Source of the DNA: Homoserinibacter sp. GY 40078
GTDB lineage: Bacteria > Actinomycetota > Actinomycetes > Actinomycetales > Microbacteriaceae
Direction of reading: 5' to 3'
Length of the DNA: 64,000 bases
NCBI RefSeq assembly: GCF_008017545.1
Contig: NZ_VRTZ01000003.1
Coordinates: 1-64,000 of the forward strand
The notes beneath the pieces are model-generated. The model made no database searches, had not been told where the DNA came from, and was given only the letters and a program-made list of their open reading frames with translations. The position numbers and the translations under genes are program-made. Shown here in pieces: positions 18,982-27,965 of this stretch. Positions within the stretch are counted from its first letter, which is position 1, and each line of letters opens with the position of its first letter.

Positions 18982-20430
18982 TCAGTCGCCGAGCTCCGGC
19001 ATCTGCGTGATGCCGAACTCGTGCCGGAGCGCGCTTCGTGCGGCGTACCACCCGCACATGCCGTGCACGGCGGTTCCGGGTGGGGTCGACGACGAGCTGA
19101 GGTAGATCCCGCGGGCGGGGGTGCGCCAGGGGTCGGTCGAAAGCACGGGCCGCCGGATCAGCTGGGGGATCGTGACCGCTCCCGCAGAGATGTCGCCCCC
19201 CACGTAGTTCGGGTTGTACGCCTCGAGTTCGGATGCGCTGACCGCGCGGTGGTCGAGGATCACCTCGCGGAAGCCGGGTGCGAAGCGCTCGATGCGGTTG
19301 ATGACCGCCTCGGCGGGATCCTCGGTGGAGCCCGCCGGCACGTGGGTGTACGCCCACAGCACGTGCCGCCCGTCGGGCGCACGCGTCGGGTCCACGCGAG
19401 ACGGCTGCGAGATGAGGAGGTACGGGTTCTCGGGATGCCGCCCATCCGCGACGGCGCCCTCCGCCGCCTGGATCTCGGCGCGCGTTCCCCCGGCATGGAT
19501 CGAGCCGGCTTCGGCGAGCGCGGGGTTCGTCCACGGTACGGGGGCCGATAGGGCGAAGTCGACCTTCGCCACGGCGTCTCCGTAGCGGAAGCGGCCCAGC
19601 GCGCGACGGTAGCGGTCCGGAAGCCGGTCGCCCGCGATCCGGTCGAGAGCGCGGGGCGTCACATCGAGCAGCACGGCGCGCGCGGTCGGCAGCGAATCGA
19701 GCGAGTCCACCTCGTGATCCACCACGATCTCGCCCCCGTGCGCGACGAGGTCGGACGCCAGCGCATCGATGATCGCCTGGCTGCCCCCACGCGGAATCGG
19801 CCATCCCCGCGCATGCCCATGGGCCGCGAGCATGAGACCGGCGCCAGCCGTTGAGAGCCGCGGCATGCGACCGATCGAGTGGGCGTTGACGCCCGCGAGG
19901 AGCGCCGGTGCGACGTCCTCGCGGAAGCGCAGCCCCCAGGCGGGTGTGCCCTGTTCCAGCACGCGCAGGCCGAATCGGAGCGCCGTCACCGGGTCGCGGG
20001 GGATCCGCAGAAGTTGGGATCCGGTGAAATCGGTGACCCCGTCGATGTGGTCGACGAGGGGCTTCATGAGCGAGCGCCAAGCCGCGCCGTCGCGTCCGAG
20101 GCCCTCGACCGTCCGCTCGAGGTCGTGGTACGCGACCCCCGCGCGACCGTCGTGCATCGCTTGGGCATACGAGATCTCGGGAATGACGAAGTCGACCTTC
20201 TCGCGCAGGCCCCAGGCCCGGAAGAACGGCGAGGCGAGGGCCGCGGGATGCACCGCGGAGCAGATGTCGTGGTGGAAGCCGGGGAGCGTGACCTCGGCCG
20301 TGCGCGCGCCGCCACCGATCGTCGGATTGCGTTCGTACACGCGCACGGACAGCCCCGCCCGAGCGAGGGTGACCGCGGCCGCGAGGCCGTTCGGCCCGGA
20401 GCCCACGACGATCGCGTCGAACTGCGGCAT
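18982..20430 (-). CDS. FAD-dependent oxidoreductase, phytoene-desaturase/amine-oxidase-like
   Basis: 482 aa from the ATG at 20430, which follows GAGGAGG at a good distance; an ATG at 20517 adds an unstructured extension. The dinucleotide fold is G10-S-G12-P-N-G15 in VVGSGPNGLAAAV, and VYERNPTIGGGART binds FAD. The C-terminal FAD motif ends in GIYLSSSSTPPGTAVHGMCGW. This group is related to phytoene dehydrogenases, but no carotenoid genes are nearby. Its substrate is unknown, and its location inside a surface-glycan region may be incidental. Confidence 0.8.
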   Translation of the reverse strand: MPQFDAIVVGSGPNGLAAAVTLARAGLSVRVYERNPTIGGGARTAEVTLPGFHHDICSAVHPAALASPFFRAWGLREKVDFVIPEISYAQAMHDGRAGVAYHDLERTVEGLGRDGAAWRSLMKPLVDHIDGVTDFTGSQLLRIPRDPVTALRFGLRVLEQGTPAWGLRFREDVAPALLAGVNAHSIGRMPRLSTAGAGLMLAAHGHARGWPIPRGGSQAIIDALASDLVAHGGEIVVDHEVDSLDSLPTARAVLLDVTPRALDRIAGDRLPDRYRRALGRFRYGDAVAKVDFALSAPVPWTNPALAEAGSIHAGGTRAEIQAAEGAVADGRHPENPYLLISQPSRVDPTRAPDGRHVLWAYTHVPAGSTEDPAEAVINRIERFAPGFREVILDHRAVSASELEAYNPNYVGGDISAGAVTIPQLIRRPVLSTDPWRTPARGIYLSSSSTPPGTAVHGMCGWYAARSALRHEFGITQMPELGD

Positions 20431-20563
20431 GCGGCGGCCTCCTCGGGGCGAACGGTGCAGCTCGACCCTATCCGTCGGCGGTGCGGAGGGTCCGCTCGGC
20501 GCGTCGGACGGCGACACGCATTCAGTTCGATGCGGTCATCTGCATCTGCCCAGGAAGTTTGCG

Positions 20564-20569
20564 TACTCT
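20564..20569 (+). promoter_or_regulatory. -10 box TACTCT of the acyltransferase (leaderless)
   Basis: TACTCT ends 8 nt before GTG 20578, within an AT-richer stretch of the divergent gap. A TTTGCG sequence immediately abuts it upstream. Confidence 0.5.
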
Positions 20570-20577
20570 GCTTTTTC

Positions 20578-22701
20578 GTGGTTCAGCAGACGACGTTCCG
20601 ACCGGAGATTCAGGCGCTCCGCGCTATCGCGGTCACTGCCGTCGTTCTCTTCCACCTGTGGCCGAACCGTGTGACGGGCGGCTACGTCGGAGTCGACGTG
20701 TTCTTCGTGATCTCGGGTTTCCTCATCACGAGCCACCTGCTGCGCGAAGCGGACTCGTCGGGCACCATCTCGCTCTCGCGCTTCTACGCCCGCCGCATCC
20801 GTCGACTGCTGCCGGCCGCATTCCTCGTGCTCGCGTTCGTCGTCGCGGGTGTGCTGCTCCTCGCCCCGGAGAGCGACTGGCCGTACTTCCTCGGCGGGGT
20901 GGTAGCGAGCGCGCTCTACGTCGCCAACTGGTTCATCGCCGTGAACGCGGTCGACTACTTCGCGACCGACAACGCGGCCTCGCCGATCCAGCACTATTGG
21001 TCGCTGTCGGTCGAGGAGCAGTTCTACCTCGTCTGGCCGTTGCTGATCCTGCTCGCGGTCGCCCTCACACGAAAGAGGCCCCGTGCTCGTCGCTGGGTGC
21101 TCCTCGGGGTGTTCGGGGCGATCTTCGTCGGCTGTCTGACGTATTCCATCGTCGCGACTCCCGTGAATCAGGAGTTCGTCTACTTCGCCACTCCCGCGCA
21201 CGCATGGGAGTTCGCGCTCGGTGGCCTGCTCGCGTTCGCCATGACCACGCTGCGCACGGTGCGCTGGGACAGCATGCACGGGCTGCGCGCGGCAGTCCAG
21301 ATCATCGGCCTCGTGCTCATCGCCGTACCCGTGTTCGTCTTCGACGCCGACACGATCTTCCCGGGGTGGATCGCCCTGATCCCCGTGCTCGGAACGGCCG
21401 CGGTCATCGCCGCCGGCGTTCCCGAGGTGCGATGGTCCCCGGTGCGCGTGATGTCGCTGCGGCCGGTCCAGTTCGTCGGCGACATCTCCTACGCGGTCTA
21501 TCTGTGGCACTGGCCGCTCATCGTGTTCGGGCCGTTGCTGTTGCTTCGCCCCCTGACCTTCGTCGACAAGTTCGTCATCATCGTGCTGATGGTGGTGCTC
21601 TCGTGGGCGACGAGGCGCTTCGTCGAGGTCCCCGTGATCGGGGCGCCGGCATGGCGTCCCCGACGCGTCAGCTACGTGGCGGCTCTCGCAGCGACGGCGG
21701 CCCTGGTAGCCGGGTCGGTGGTTCCGTTGACCCTGCTCGACCAGCGTGCGCAGGCGGTTCAGGAGGACATCACCGAGCGGGCGGAGACCGGTGACGCGTG
21801 TCTCGGGGCCTCCGCGATCGAGTCCGAGGGATGCAAGTACCGCCTGTCGATCGATCCGGCGATCGGCATCAGCGACGCGAGCCTCGCCGCCGACGACCTG
21901 AACGGGGTGACTGCCGACGACGGTGCTCGGATCGCGTCGCGCTGCACGGTGGGCCCATTCGAGTCCGAGGAATGCGTGACCGGTCCCTCCGACCCGTCGG
22001 GAGTCGTGGCACTCGTCGGAGACTCGCATGCGCAGGCGCTCGAGCCGGGGGTCGAGTTCACGACGACCGAGCGAGACTGGCAGGTGCGCTCCTACACCCG
22101 TCGATCGTGTCCCGCCGTGATCTCCGACTGGGTCGCACCGAAGGCGGTGTCGTACAAAGAGAACCAGCCGGAGTGCCGCGCATGGCGAGCGGATGTGGTG
22201 CAGAAGATCGCGGATGACCCGAGCATCGACGTCGTGGTCGTCTCGAGCTTCGGCCGTCGGTATGGAGCCGGATCGTCCGAACACCTCGAAGACGCCGCCC
22301 AGGCGATGAGTGACACCTGGAAGGTCTGGGTCGATGCGGGCAAGCAGGTGGTCGTGGTCGGCGATCTGCCGACGACCCGGACGGATGTCGAGACCTGCGT
22401 GGAGGAGCCCGATCCGGCGATGGCGTGCTCCCGCCCGCGCCAGGACGCGATGCAGCTCGAGCCGCTCACACTCTCGGTGGCGCTCTCGCACTCCCGCGAC
22501 GTGACGCTCCTCGATCTGAGCGACGGAGTGTGCGATGCCGAGCGCTGCTATGCGGCCGTGGGAGGTCTGCTCGTCTACGAGGACTGGCACCATCTCACCC
22601 CCGCTTTCGCTCGCTCGCTGGCGCCGTTGATGCTGCCGGAGCTCGACCGTGCCATGAGACGTGCGGGAGTCCCGACCGGGCAGGCCGCCGCGGGGCAGTA
22701 G
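20578..22701 (+). CDS. OafA-type membrane acyltransferase with C-terminal SGNH domain
   Basis: 707 aa from the GTG at 20578. Everything further upstream in this frame is antisense to the oxidoreductase. The N-terminal acyltransferase-3 domain (about 1-370) has roughly ten membrane helices and the hallmarks RPEIQALRAIAV, LFHLWPN with the essential His, GGYVGVDVFFVISGFLI, FYARRIRRLLPAA and SLSVEEQFYLVWP. The extracytoplasmic SGNH part (about 440-707) has VGDSHAQ and the C-terminal D-W-H-H. Such proteins O-acetylate surface polysaccharide, passing acyl groups from cytoplasmic acyl-CoA to the outside. Confidence 0.9.
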   Translation: MVQQTTFRPEIQALRAIAVTAVVLFHLWPNRVTGGYVGVDVFFVISGFLITSHLLREADSSGTISLSRFYARRIRRLLPAAFLVLAFVVAGVLLLAPESDWPYFLGGVVASALYVANWFIAVNAVDYFATDNAASPIQHYWSLSVEEQFYLVWPLLILLAVALTRKRPRARRWVLLGVFGAIFVGCLTYSIVATPVNQEFVYFATPAHAWEFALGGLLAFAMTTLRTVRWDSMHGLRAAVQIIGLVLIAVPVFVFDADTIFPGWIALIPVLGTAAVIAAGVPEVRWSPVRVMSLRPVQFVGDISYAVYLWHWPLIVFGPLLLLRPLTFVDKFVIIVLMVVLSWATRRFVEVPVIGAPAWRPRRVSYVAALAATAALVAGSVVPLTLLDQRAQAVQEDITERAETGDACLGASAIESEGCKYRLSIDPAIGISDASLAADDLNGVTADDGARIASRCTVGPFESEECVTGPSDPSGVVALVGDSHAQALEPGVEFTTTERDWQVRSYTRRSCPAVISDWVAPKAVSYKENQPECRAWRADVVQKIADDPSIDVVVVSSFGRRYGAGSSEHLEDAAQAMSDTWKVWVDAGKQVVVVGDLPTTRTDVETCVEEPDPAMACSRPRQDAMQLEPLTLSVALSHSRDVTLLDLSDGVCDAERCYAAVGGLLVYEDWHHLTPAFARSLAPLMLPELDRAMRRAGVPTGQAAAGQ

Positions 22702-22718
22702 AATCGACCCTTGGTCGA
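22699..22718 (+). promoter_or_regulatory. TAGAAT box and small hairpin between acyltransferase and next gene
   Basis: TAGAAT (22699-22704) includes the acyltransferase stop codon. It is overlapped by TCGACC-CTT-GGTCGA (22704-22718), a 6-bp stem with a 3-nt loop. The pair could give a new promoter with a structured leader of about 40 nt, or weak termination. Confidence 0.35.
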
Positions 22719-22751
22719 CGCCTCTCGCTCCCAGGATCGGTAAAGAACCCC

Positions 22752-23726
22752 GTGCTCAAACGCCTCTCGCCGCGTGCCCGCAAGGTGCTGCGCTACTCCA
22801 TCACCGCTGTCGTGCTGGTCGTCGTCGGCGTGTTCTTCGCGCAGGCCCTGATCGCCAACTGGGGCGAGGTCCAGGCCGCGAACCTCGGCTTCGACCCCCG
22901 CATGATCGTCGCGACCCTCCTGTTCGCGCTCGCAGTGCCGCTGTCGGGCATCCTCTGGGGCCGCATGGTCAACCGCCTGAGCGACGGACCGCGTGCGGGG
23001 ATCGCCGAGTCGATCGCGGTCCACTGCGCGTCGTGGCTGCTGAAGTACGTGCCCGGCCAGGTCGGATCGCTCGTGAACAAGGTGGTGTGGGGTCAGCGCA
23101 AGGGTCTCAGCCGCACGCTCATCGCGATCACGTTCGTCTACGAGAACGTCTTCCTCGTGATCGCGGCGACCGTCCCGAGCGTCGTGATCCTCGCCCTCGC
23201 CCTCGGGCTTGAGGTATTCGGCGACAACCTCGGCACGCTCGCGCTGCCGCTCATCGCGCTCGTCCCGCTGCTGCTGATCTCGAATCGCCGGGTGTTCCGC
23301 TTCATGCTCGCGCCGCTCGTGAAGCGGGTGCTCAAGCAGGAGCTTCCTGACAGCTACTTCCTCTCCAGCCCCGCGACGCTGGCCTACCAGCTCGGGTACG
23401 TCGTCCCGCGGCTCATGAACGGCGTTGGCTTCGTGTTCGTGGTCGTCTCGATCGTCGATGTCGATCCGTCGGCCTGGCTGCCGCTCGCCGCGGCGTACAT
23501 GCTCGCGGGTGCGGCGGGCCTGCTTGCGGTCTTCGTGCCCAGCGGGCTGGGAGTGCGCGAGGCGGTGATCGTGCTGTTCGCCAGTCAGTACATGTCGCTC
23601 GGCGCGGCGATCCTCACCTCGCTTCTCGCCCGCCTGCTGAGCACCCTCGGCGACGGGATCGTCGCTCTGATCTATGCGGGGCTGCGGTTCTCGCTGCCCC
23701 GCGCCCCCCAGGAGGCCGTCTCATGA
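22752..23726 (+). CDS. LPG-synthase-TM/UPF0104-like flippase-type membrane protein
   Basis: 324 aa from the GTG at 22752. About eight membrane helices with the family's ILWGRMVNRL, SWLLKYVPGQVGSLVNKVVWGQRKG, and the late element VFVPSGLGVREAVIVLFAS. Relatives include the membrane half of MprF and AglD-type proteins, which handle polyprenyl- or lipid-linked substrates; none of the MprF aminoacyl domain is present. It is coupled by ATGA to the pyruvyltransferase gene, suggesting both act on one glycan or lipid. Confidence 0.82.
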   Translation: MLKRLSPRARKVLRYSITAVVLVVVGVFFAQALIANWGEVQAANLGFDPRMIVATLLFALAVPLSGILWGRMVNRLSDGPRAGIAESIAVHCASWLLKYVPGQVGSLVNKVVWGQRKGLSRTLIAITFVYENVFLVIAATVPSVVILALALGLEVFGDNLGTLALPLIALVPLLLISNRRVFRFMLAPLVKRVLKQELPDSYFLSSPATLAYQLGYVVPRLMNGVGFVFVVVSIVDVDPSAWLPLAAAYMLAGAAGLLAVFVPSGLGVREAVIVLFASQYMSLGAAILTSLLARLLSTLGDGIVALIYAGLRFSLPRAPQEAVS

Positions 23727-24967
23727 CCACGACCCCGCACGTCGCCATCATCGGGTCCGCCCTCTCGGGCAACAAGGGCGCGTCCGCGATGCTCGAGAGC
23801 TCGATCCAGACGCTCGGCGAACGCCTTCCGGGGGTGCGTTTCACGCTCTTCTCGATGTACCCGACGGAGGACCGTCGTCAGAACCGGTACGAGAACCTCG
23901 ACATCGTCGCGGCCACACCGCGCAAGCTCGGCGTGACGATCAACACCCTCGCGCTGCTCTACCGGATCCTGCCGCCGCTGCGCGGACTCATCCGCCGTCG
24001 GTCGGCCGCGATCCGTGCGCTCACGTCGAGCCAGGTGCTGCTCGACCAGGGCGGAATCACGTTCACCGATGGCCGTGAGAAGTTCCTGCTCTACAACGTC
24101 GCCTCGATCCTGCCCGCGATCAACACCAAGACACCGGTCTTCAAGTGCGCCCAGGCGGTCGGCCCGTTCCGAAACCCCATCAACCGGACCGCCGCGAAGG
24201 TCTACCTGCCGAAGGCTCAGACCCTCGTCACGCGCGGCCGGATCACGCACGAGTACGCCGAGGGTCTCGGTCTCACGAACCTCTACGCGGGCGCGGACTA
24301 CGCCTTCTCGCTCGAGCTCGACGGAACGGAGGAGCAGACGGCGGCTGCCGCCTTCGACCTCGGCTTCTTCGATGACGGGGTGGTTGTGGGGCTCTCGCCG
24401 AGTGTCGTGCTCCAGAAGAAGGTCGACGCTCGCGGAGGCGACTACGCGGGCCAGATGGTCGCGTTCATCGACGCGATGACCGCGTCGGGTCGCAAGGTGC
24501 TCCTCGTGCCGCACAGCGTGCGCACGGGCACCGACAAGACCCACAACAATGACCTGCCGCTGTGCCGCGAGATCTTCTCGCGGGCCGCCCAGCCCGAGAA
24601 GGTGCTGTTCCTCGATCGCGAGCTCGACTCCCAGGTTCTCCGCTACCTGATCGGACGCTGCGACTACTTCGTCGCAAGCCGGTTCCACGCGATGGTGTCG
24701 TCTCTCGCGATGGCGGTGCCGACCCTCGTGATCGGCTGGAGCCACAAGTACGAAGAGGTGCTCGAGATGTTCGGCGCTTCCGAGTGGGCCTTCGGGCACG
24801 ACAAGCTCGAAACGGCGTACCTGCTCGAGAGGTTCGAGGCACTCGCCGCGCAGGGCGACGCGGTGCGGGCGCAGCTGCAGAGCAAGCTGCCCGAGGTGAA
24901 GGCGCGATCGCTCGCGCAGGCCGATCTCATCGCGGATGTCGTCCGCGGCCGGCTCGCCGCAGGCTAG
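23723..24967 (+). CDS. polysaccharide pyruvyltransferase family protein
   Basis: 414 aa from the ATG sharing ATGA with the previous stop. PF04230-like features: an N-terminal SALSGNKGASAMLESSI, LLDQGGITFTDG, a Gly/Asp pair near GADYAFSLE, VLLVPHSVRTG, and the late SRFHAMVSSLAMAVPTLVIGWSHKY. Members transfer pyruvate from phosphoenolpyruvate as a ketal onto sugars of exopolysaccharides or wall polymers, giving the acidic groups used as anchors by SLH-type proteins in other bacteria. The gene ends in a 4-bp convergent overlap with the GT2. Confidence 0.87.
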   Translation: MTTTPHVAIIGSALSGNKGASAMLESSIQTLGERLPGVRFTLFSMYPTEDRRQNRYENLDIVAATPRKLGVTINTLALLYRILPPLRGLIRRRSAAIRALTSSQVLLDQGGITFTDGREKFLLYNVASILPAINTKTPVFKCAQAVGPFRNPINRTAAKVYLPKAQTLVTRGRITHEYAEGLGLTNLYAGADYAFSLELDGTEEQTAAAAFDLGFFDDGVVVGLSPSVVLQKKVDARGGDYAGQMVAFIDAMTASGRKVLLVPHSVRTGTDKTHNNDLPLCREIFSRAAQPEKVLFLDRELDSQVLRYLIGRCDYFVASRFHAMVSSLAMAVPTLVIGWSHKYEEVLEMFGASEWAFGHDKLETAYLLERFEALAAQGDAVRAQLQSKLPEVKARSLAQADLIADVVRGRLAAG

Positions 24968-25851
24968 AGCGGTCCGCGGTCGTTCCGGCGACGTCCCCGT
25001 AGCTCCCACGCGAGACGCACGGCGAGCCCGGCACGGATCACGGCGCGGATGGGCGCGAGCCACCACTCGGGGTGTTTCCGCGCCATGTAGCGGTAGGCGC
25101 TGTCGTGGTGGGCGCGCAGCGTCAGCCCCGGGCTCTTACGAGCGGTCGTCGCGCCGACATGAACGACGCGCGCCGTCGGCACGTACAGGTTGGTCCAGCC
25201 GGCCTCGCCGAGTCGGCGACCGAGGTCGACATCCTCGAAGTACATGAAATACGACTCGTCGAATCCGTCCAGCTGGCGGAACGCCTCACCGCGGACAAGC
25301 ACGCACGAGCCGCTCAGCCATCCCACGGTGGTCTGTTCGCCGCGAGCCACGACATCGTCCTGACGGTAGCGGGCCGTCCAGGGATTGCCGCGCCAGACGT
25401 TCGCGAAGAGCGCGTGCCCGACTCCCGTCCGGAACGAGGGGAGTGCGCGTGCCGACGGGTACGGCGTGCCGTCCTCACCGACGATGAGGGGCCCTGCGGC
25501 TCCGACCTCCGGCAGCTCCGCCGCCGCGGCGATCAGTCGGTCGACGCTGCCGGGGTCGAGCACGCAGTCCGGGTTGACGACGAGGATCCAATCCGCCTCC
25601 GGTGCGACGGCCGCGACGGCCGCGTTCACCGCTCCTCCGTAGCCGAGATTCGCGCCGTTCTCGTGCACGATCACCCGGGGGAACCGCTCACGGATCTCGG
25701 CGACGCTGCCGTCCGTCGAGCCGTTGTCGGAGACGATGACCGTCGCGGACAGGGTCGTCGCGCTGTCCAGCGAGCGGAGAAGCCCCGGCAGTACATCGCC
25801 GGATGAGTACGAGACGGTCACGATGGCGAGGCGCGGATCGGCGGTGCTCAT
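24964..25851 (-). CDS. GT2 glycosyltransferase, WbbL/rhamnosyltransferase-like
   Basis: 295 aa from the ATG at 25851 (ATGA overlap with the GT4). GT2 motifs: VTVSYSSGDVLPGLLRSL, VSDNGSTDGS, ANLGYGGAVNAAV, WILVVNPDCVLDPGS and the acidic FMYFEDVDLGRRL. The last is typical of the WbbL/rhamnosyltransferase branch that adds L-rhamnose from dTDP-rhamnose. It is last in the leftward operon gmd-gmd-GT4-GT2. Donor specificity is inference. Confidence 0.85.
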   Translation of the reverse strand: MSTADPRLAIVTVSYSSGDVLPGLLRSLDSATTLSATVIVSDNGSTDGSVAEIRERFPRVIVHENGANLGYGGAVNAAVAAVAPEADWILVVNPDCVLDPGSVDRLIAAAAELPEVGAAGPLIVGEDGTPYPSARALPSFRTGVGHALFANVWRGNPWTARYRQDDVVARGEQTTVGWLSGSCVLVRGEAFRQLDGFDESYFMYFEDVDLGRRLGEAGWTNLYVPTARVVHVGATTARKSPGLTLRAHHDSAYRYMARKHPEWWLAPIRAVIRAGLAVRLAWELRGRRRNDRGPL

Positions 25852-26984
25852 GCGGCTCCCACTGCCTGCCGATACCCGGAGGCGTGCGCCTCGGCCGACG
25901 CGGACCAGGTGAACTCGGCGGCTCGCGCGATCGCCCGGCGGGCGAGTTCCTTCCGCTCGTCCGGATCGCCGAGCAGGCGTTCCAGGGCCGACGAGATCGC
26001 GTCGGCGTCGGGCTCCGTGTAGGCCACCGCATCGCCGCCCACCTCGGGGAGCGCGAGCGCGCGCGTGGTGAGCACCGCGGCGCCGCTCGCCATCGCCTCG
26101 AGCACCGGCAGGCCGAATCCCTCGCCGAGGCTCGGATACGCGACGACCTCGGCCCCGCCGAGGAAGCCCGGCAGCAGGTCGGCGTCCAGGTAGCCACCCA
26201 GCCGCACGTCGATCCCGGACGGCAAGCGCTCGATCACGGATGCCGTCTCCGTGTCCCACCCCGGGGCGCCGCCGATGACGAGCGGCGGCAGCGGCATCCG
26301 TTCGGCGAGCGCGGCGTACCCGCGCACGAGTGCGGCGACGTTCTTGCGGGGTTCGACGGTGCCGAGGAAGGCGATCCAGCCATCCGGCACGGAGAGCGTC
26401 GTGGCGACGCGGGCGACCTCGTCGGCGGTCGGGGGCCGGAAGCGCCCGCCGTCCACTCCGTGGTGCGCGACCACCACGGGTGCGTCGACACGTGTCGAGC
26501 GGGCGAGCTCCTCCGCGGTGGCGTGGCTCGGCACCACGATCGCGCGTGCGCGTCGCGAGGAGATGCGGGTCCACGTGCGGAAGAAGGTGCGCTTGACCCG
26601 TGTGTGCAGCTCGGGGTGCGAGAAGAACGTCGCGTCGTGGACGGTCACGACGACCGGGATCCTCGTGGCGATCGGCATCGTGTAGTGCGGTGCGTGGATC
26701 ACGTCGACGCGCTCCCGCGCGGCGAGGCGCGGCAGTCCCGTCTGCTCCCAGAGCAGGCGCTTCAGGCGCGACCCGCTGCTGACCGGGGTCACCACACGCG
26801 CCGAGGGGGAGGCCTCCCGGAACCATGCCGCGTCGCGCTCCTGCGCCGCGACCACGATCTGCGTGTCGGCTCGTGCCGCGAGCGCCGGGACCAGGTGCTC
26901 CAGGTAGCGGCCCACGCCGCCGAGGTCCGGGGGCATCGACGTCGCATCGACGAGGACGCGCAGCGGACGGTGGTCGGAACTCAT
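25848..26984 (-). CDS. GT4 glycosyltransferase of the gmd operon
   Basis: 378 aa from the ATG at 26984, which shares ATGA with the dehydratase stop. N-terminal PPDLGGVGRYLEHL, HAPHYTMPIA and TVHDATFFSHPE; C-terminal domain LGTVEPRKNVAALVRG and E-x7-E in LGEGFGLPVLEAM. The arrangement mirrors the GT4 of the rml operon. Downstream of two GDP-mannose dehydratase genes, it may use GDP-mannose or a GDP-6-deoxyhexose. Confidence 0.86.
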   Translation of the reverse strand: MSSDHRPLRVLVDATSMPPDLGGVGRYLEHLVPALAARADTQIVVAAQERDAAWFREASPSARVVTPVSSGSRLKRLLWEQTGLPRLAARERVDVIHAPHYTMPIATRIPVVVTVHDATFFSHPELHTRVKRTFFRTWTRISSRRARAIVVPSHATAEELARSTRVDAPVVVAHHGVDGGRFRPPTADEVARVATTLSVPDGWIAFLGTVEPRKNVAALVRGYAALAERMPLPPLVIGGAPGWDTETASVIERLPSGIDVRLGGYLDADLLPGFLGGAEVVAYPSLGEGFGLPVLEAMASGAAVLTTRALALPEVGGDAVAYTEPDADAISSALERLLGDPDERKELARRAIARAAEFTWSASAEAHASGYRQAVGAA

Positions 26985-27955
26985 CGCCGAGCGGCGATTT
27001 CCCGCTCGGCGATCCGCAGGTCGTGCTCCACCATCGCGCGGACCATCTGGTCGAAGCCCGTGGTGGGCTCCCAGCCGAGATCGCGGCGGATGCGGCTGGC
27101 GTCTCCGCACATGCGGGGTGTTTCGACCGGGCGCACGAAACGGGGGTCGGTGCGCACGCGACCCTCCCAATCGTCGATGCCGGCAGCGCGGAACGCGGCC
27201 TCCACGAAATCGCGGACGGAGTGCGTCGTGCCGGTTGCCACGATGTAGTCGCCGGGGTGATCGGCGCCAGCGATCCGCGCGATCGCGTCGACGTAGTCGG
27301 GTGCCCAGCCCCAGTCGCGTTCGGCGTCGAGCGCGCCGAGCTCGAGCGTGTCCTGCAGGCCGAGTGAGATGCGGGCGGCGGCACGGGTGATCTTGCGCGT
27401 CACGAACGTCTCGGGGCGTCGGAGCGACTCGTGGTTGTAGAGGATTGCGCTCGACGCGTGGAGGCCGCGCATCCGGTACACGCCGACGAGGTGATGTGCG
27501 TACGCCTTCGCTGCACCGTACGGGGAGACGGGTCGAAGCGGAGTGTCCTCGGTCTGCGGGCTCTCGGCCGCGTGTCCGAAGATCTCGGAGCTCGAGGCCT
27601 GTACGAACCGCACCGCTGCTCCCTCGTCGTGGAGCCGCCAGCACGCGTCGAGCAGGGTGGCGACCGATGCCCCCGTGACGAGAGCCGTCAGCTCGGGCTG
27701 AGCCCACGAGGTCGCGACCGAGCTGATGCCGCCCAAGTTCACGACGAGATCCGGCCGGATCGACTCCACGAGGTGCCGCAGGCCGTCCGCGTCGCGCAGG
27801 TCTCCGGAGTGCGCGACCGCGCCCTCCGCGAGAGGCTCTTCTCCCGTCGTGTCGTCGCGCACGACGGCGTGCACCTCGGCACCCTCGGCGAGGAGTCGCT
27901 CCGCCAGGTAGGAGCCATCCTGACCGGTCGCACCGGTCATCAGGGCCACGGTCAC
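26981..27955 (-). CDS. GDP-mannose 4,6-dehydratase paralogue (possible GDP-6-deoxy-4-keto-hexose reductase)
   Basis: 324 aa, GTG start behind AGGAG. Extended SDR fold with TGATGQDGSYLAERLL, QASSSEIFG, SPYGAAKAYAHH (Y-x3-K), LYNHESLRRPETFVTRKI and LGALDAERDWGWAPDY. These are GMD features and its overall plan parallels the neighbour's. Residues differ at several places, for instance NLGGISSVATSW where the neighbour has [12 protein letters not shown]. Since GDP-D-rhamnose reductases (Rmd) are close GMD relatives, this copy may be the reductase or another converting enzyme. It could also be a redundant dehydratase. Confidence 0.75.
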   Translation of the reverse strand: MTVALMTGATGQDGSYLAERLLAEGAEVHAVVRDDTTGEEPLAEGAVAHSGDLRDADGLRHLVESIRPDLVVNLGGISSVATSWAQPELTALVTGASVATLLDACWRLHDEGAAVRFVQASSSEIFGHAAESPQTEDTPLRPVSPYGAAKAYAHHLVGVYRMRGLHASSAILYNHESLRRPETFVTRKITRAAARISLGLQDTLELGALDAERDWGWAPDYVDAIARIAGADHPGDYIVATGTTHSVRDFVEAAFRAAGIDDWEGRVRTDPRFVRPVETPRMCGDASRIRRDLGWEPTTGFDQMVRAMVEHDLRIAEREIAARR

Positions 27956-27965
27956 GGGATCGCTC

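Noticed and set aside
19879-20577. N-terminal extension of the acyltransferase to 940 residues
   Set aside because: The added part is antisense to the FAD oxidoreductase, and the GTG at 20578 has a well-placed -10 box and begins the AT3 domain.
20536-22593. A 685-codon minus-strand open frame over the acyltransferase
   Set aside because: Composition is that of an antisense shadow (His/Arg/Glu/Asp-rich) and the plus-strand protein has clear AT3 and SGNH motifs.
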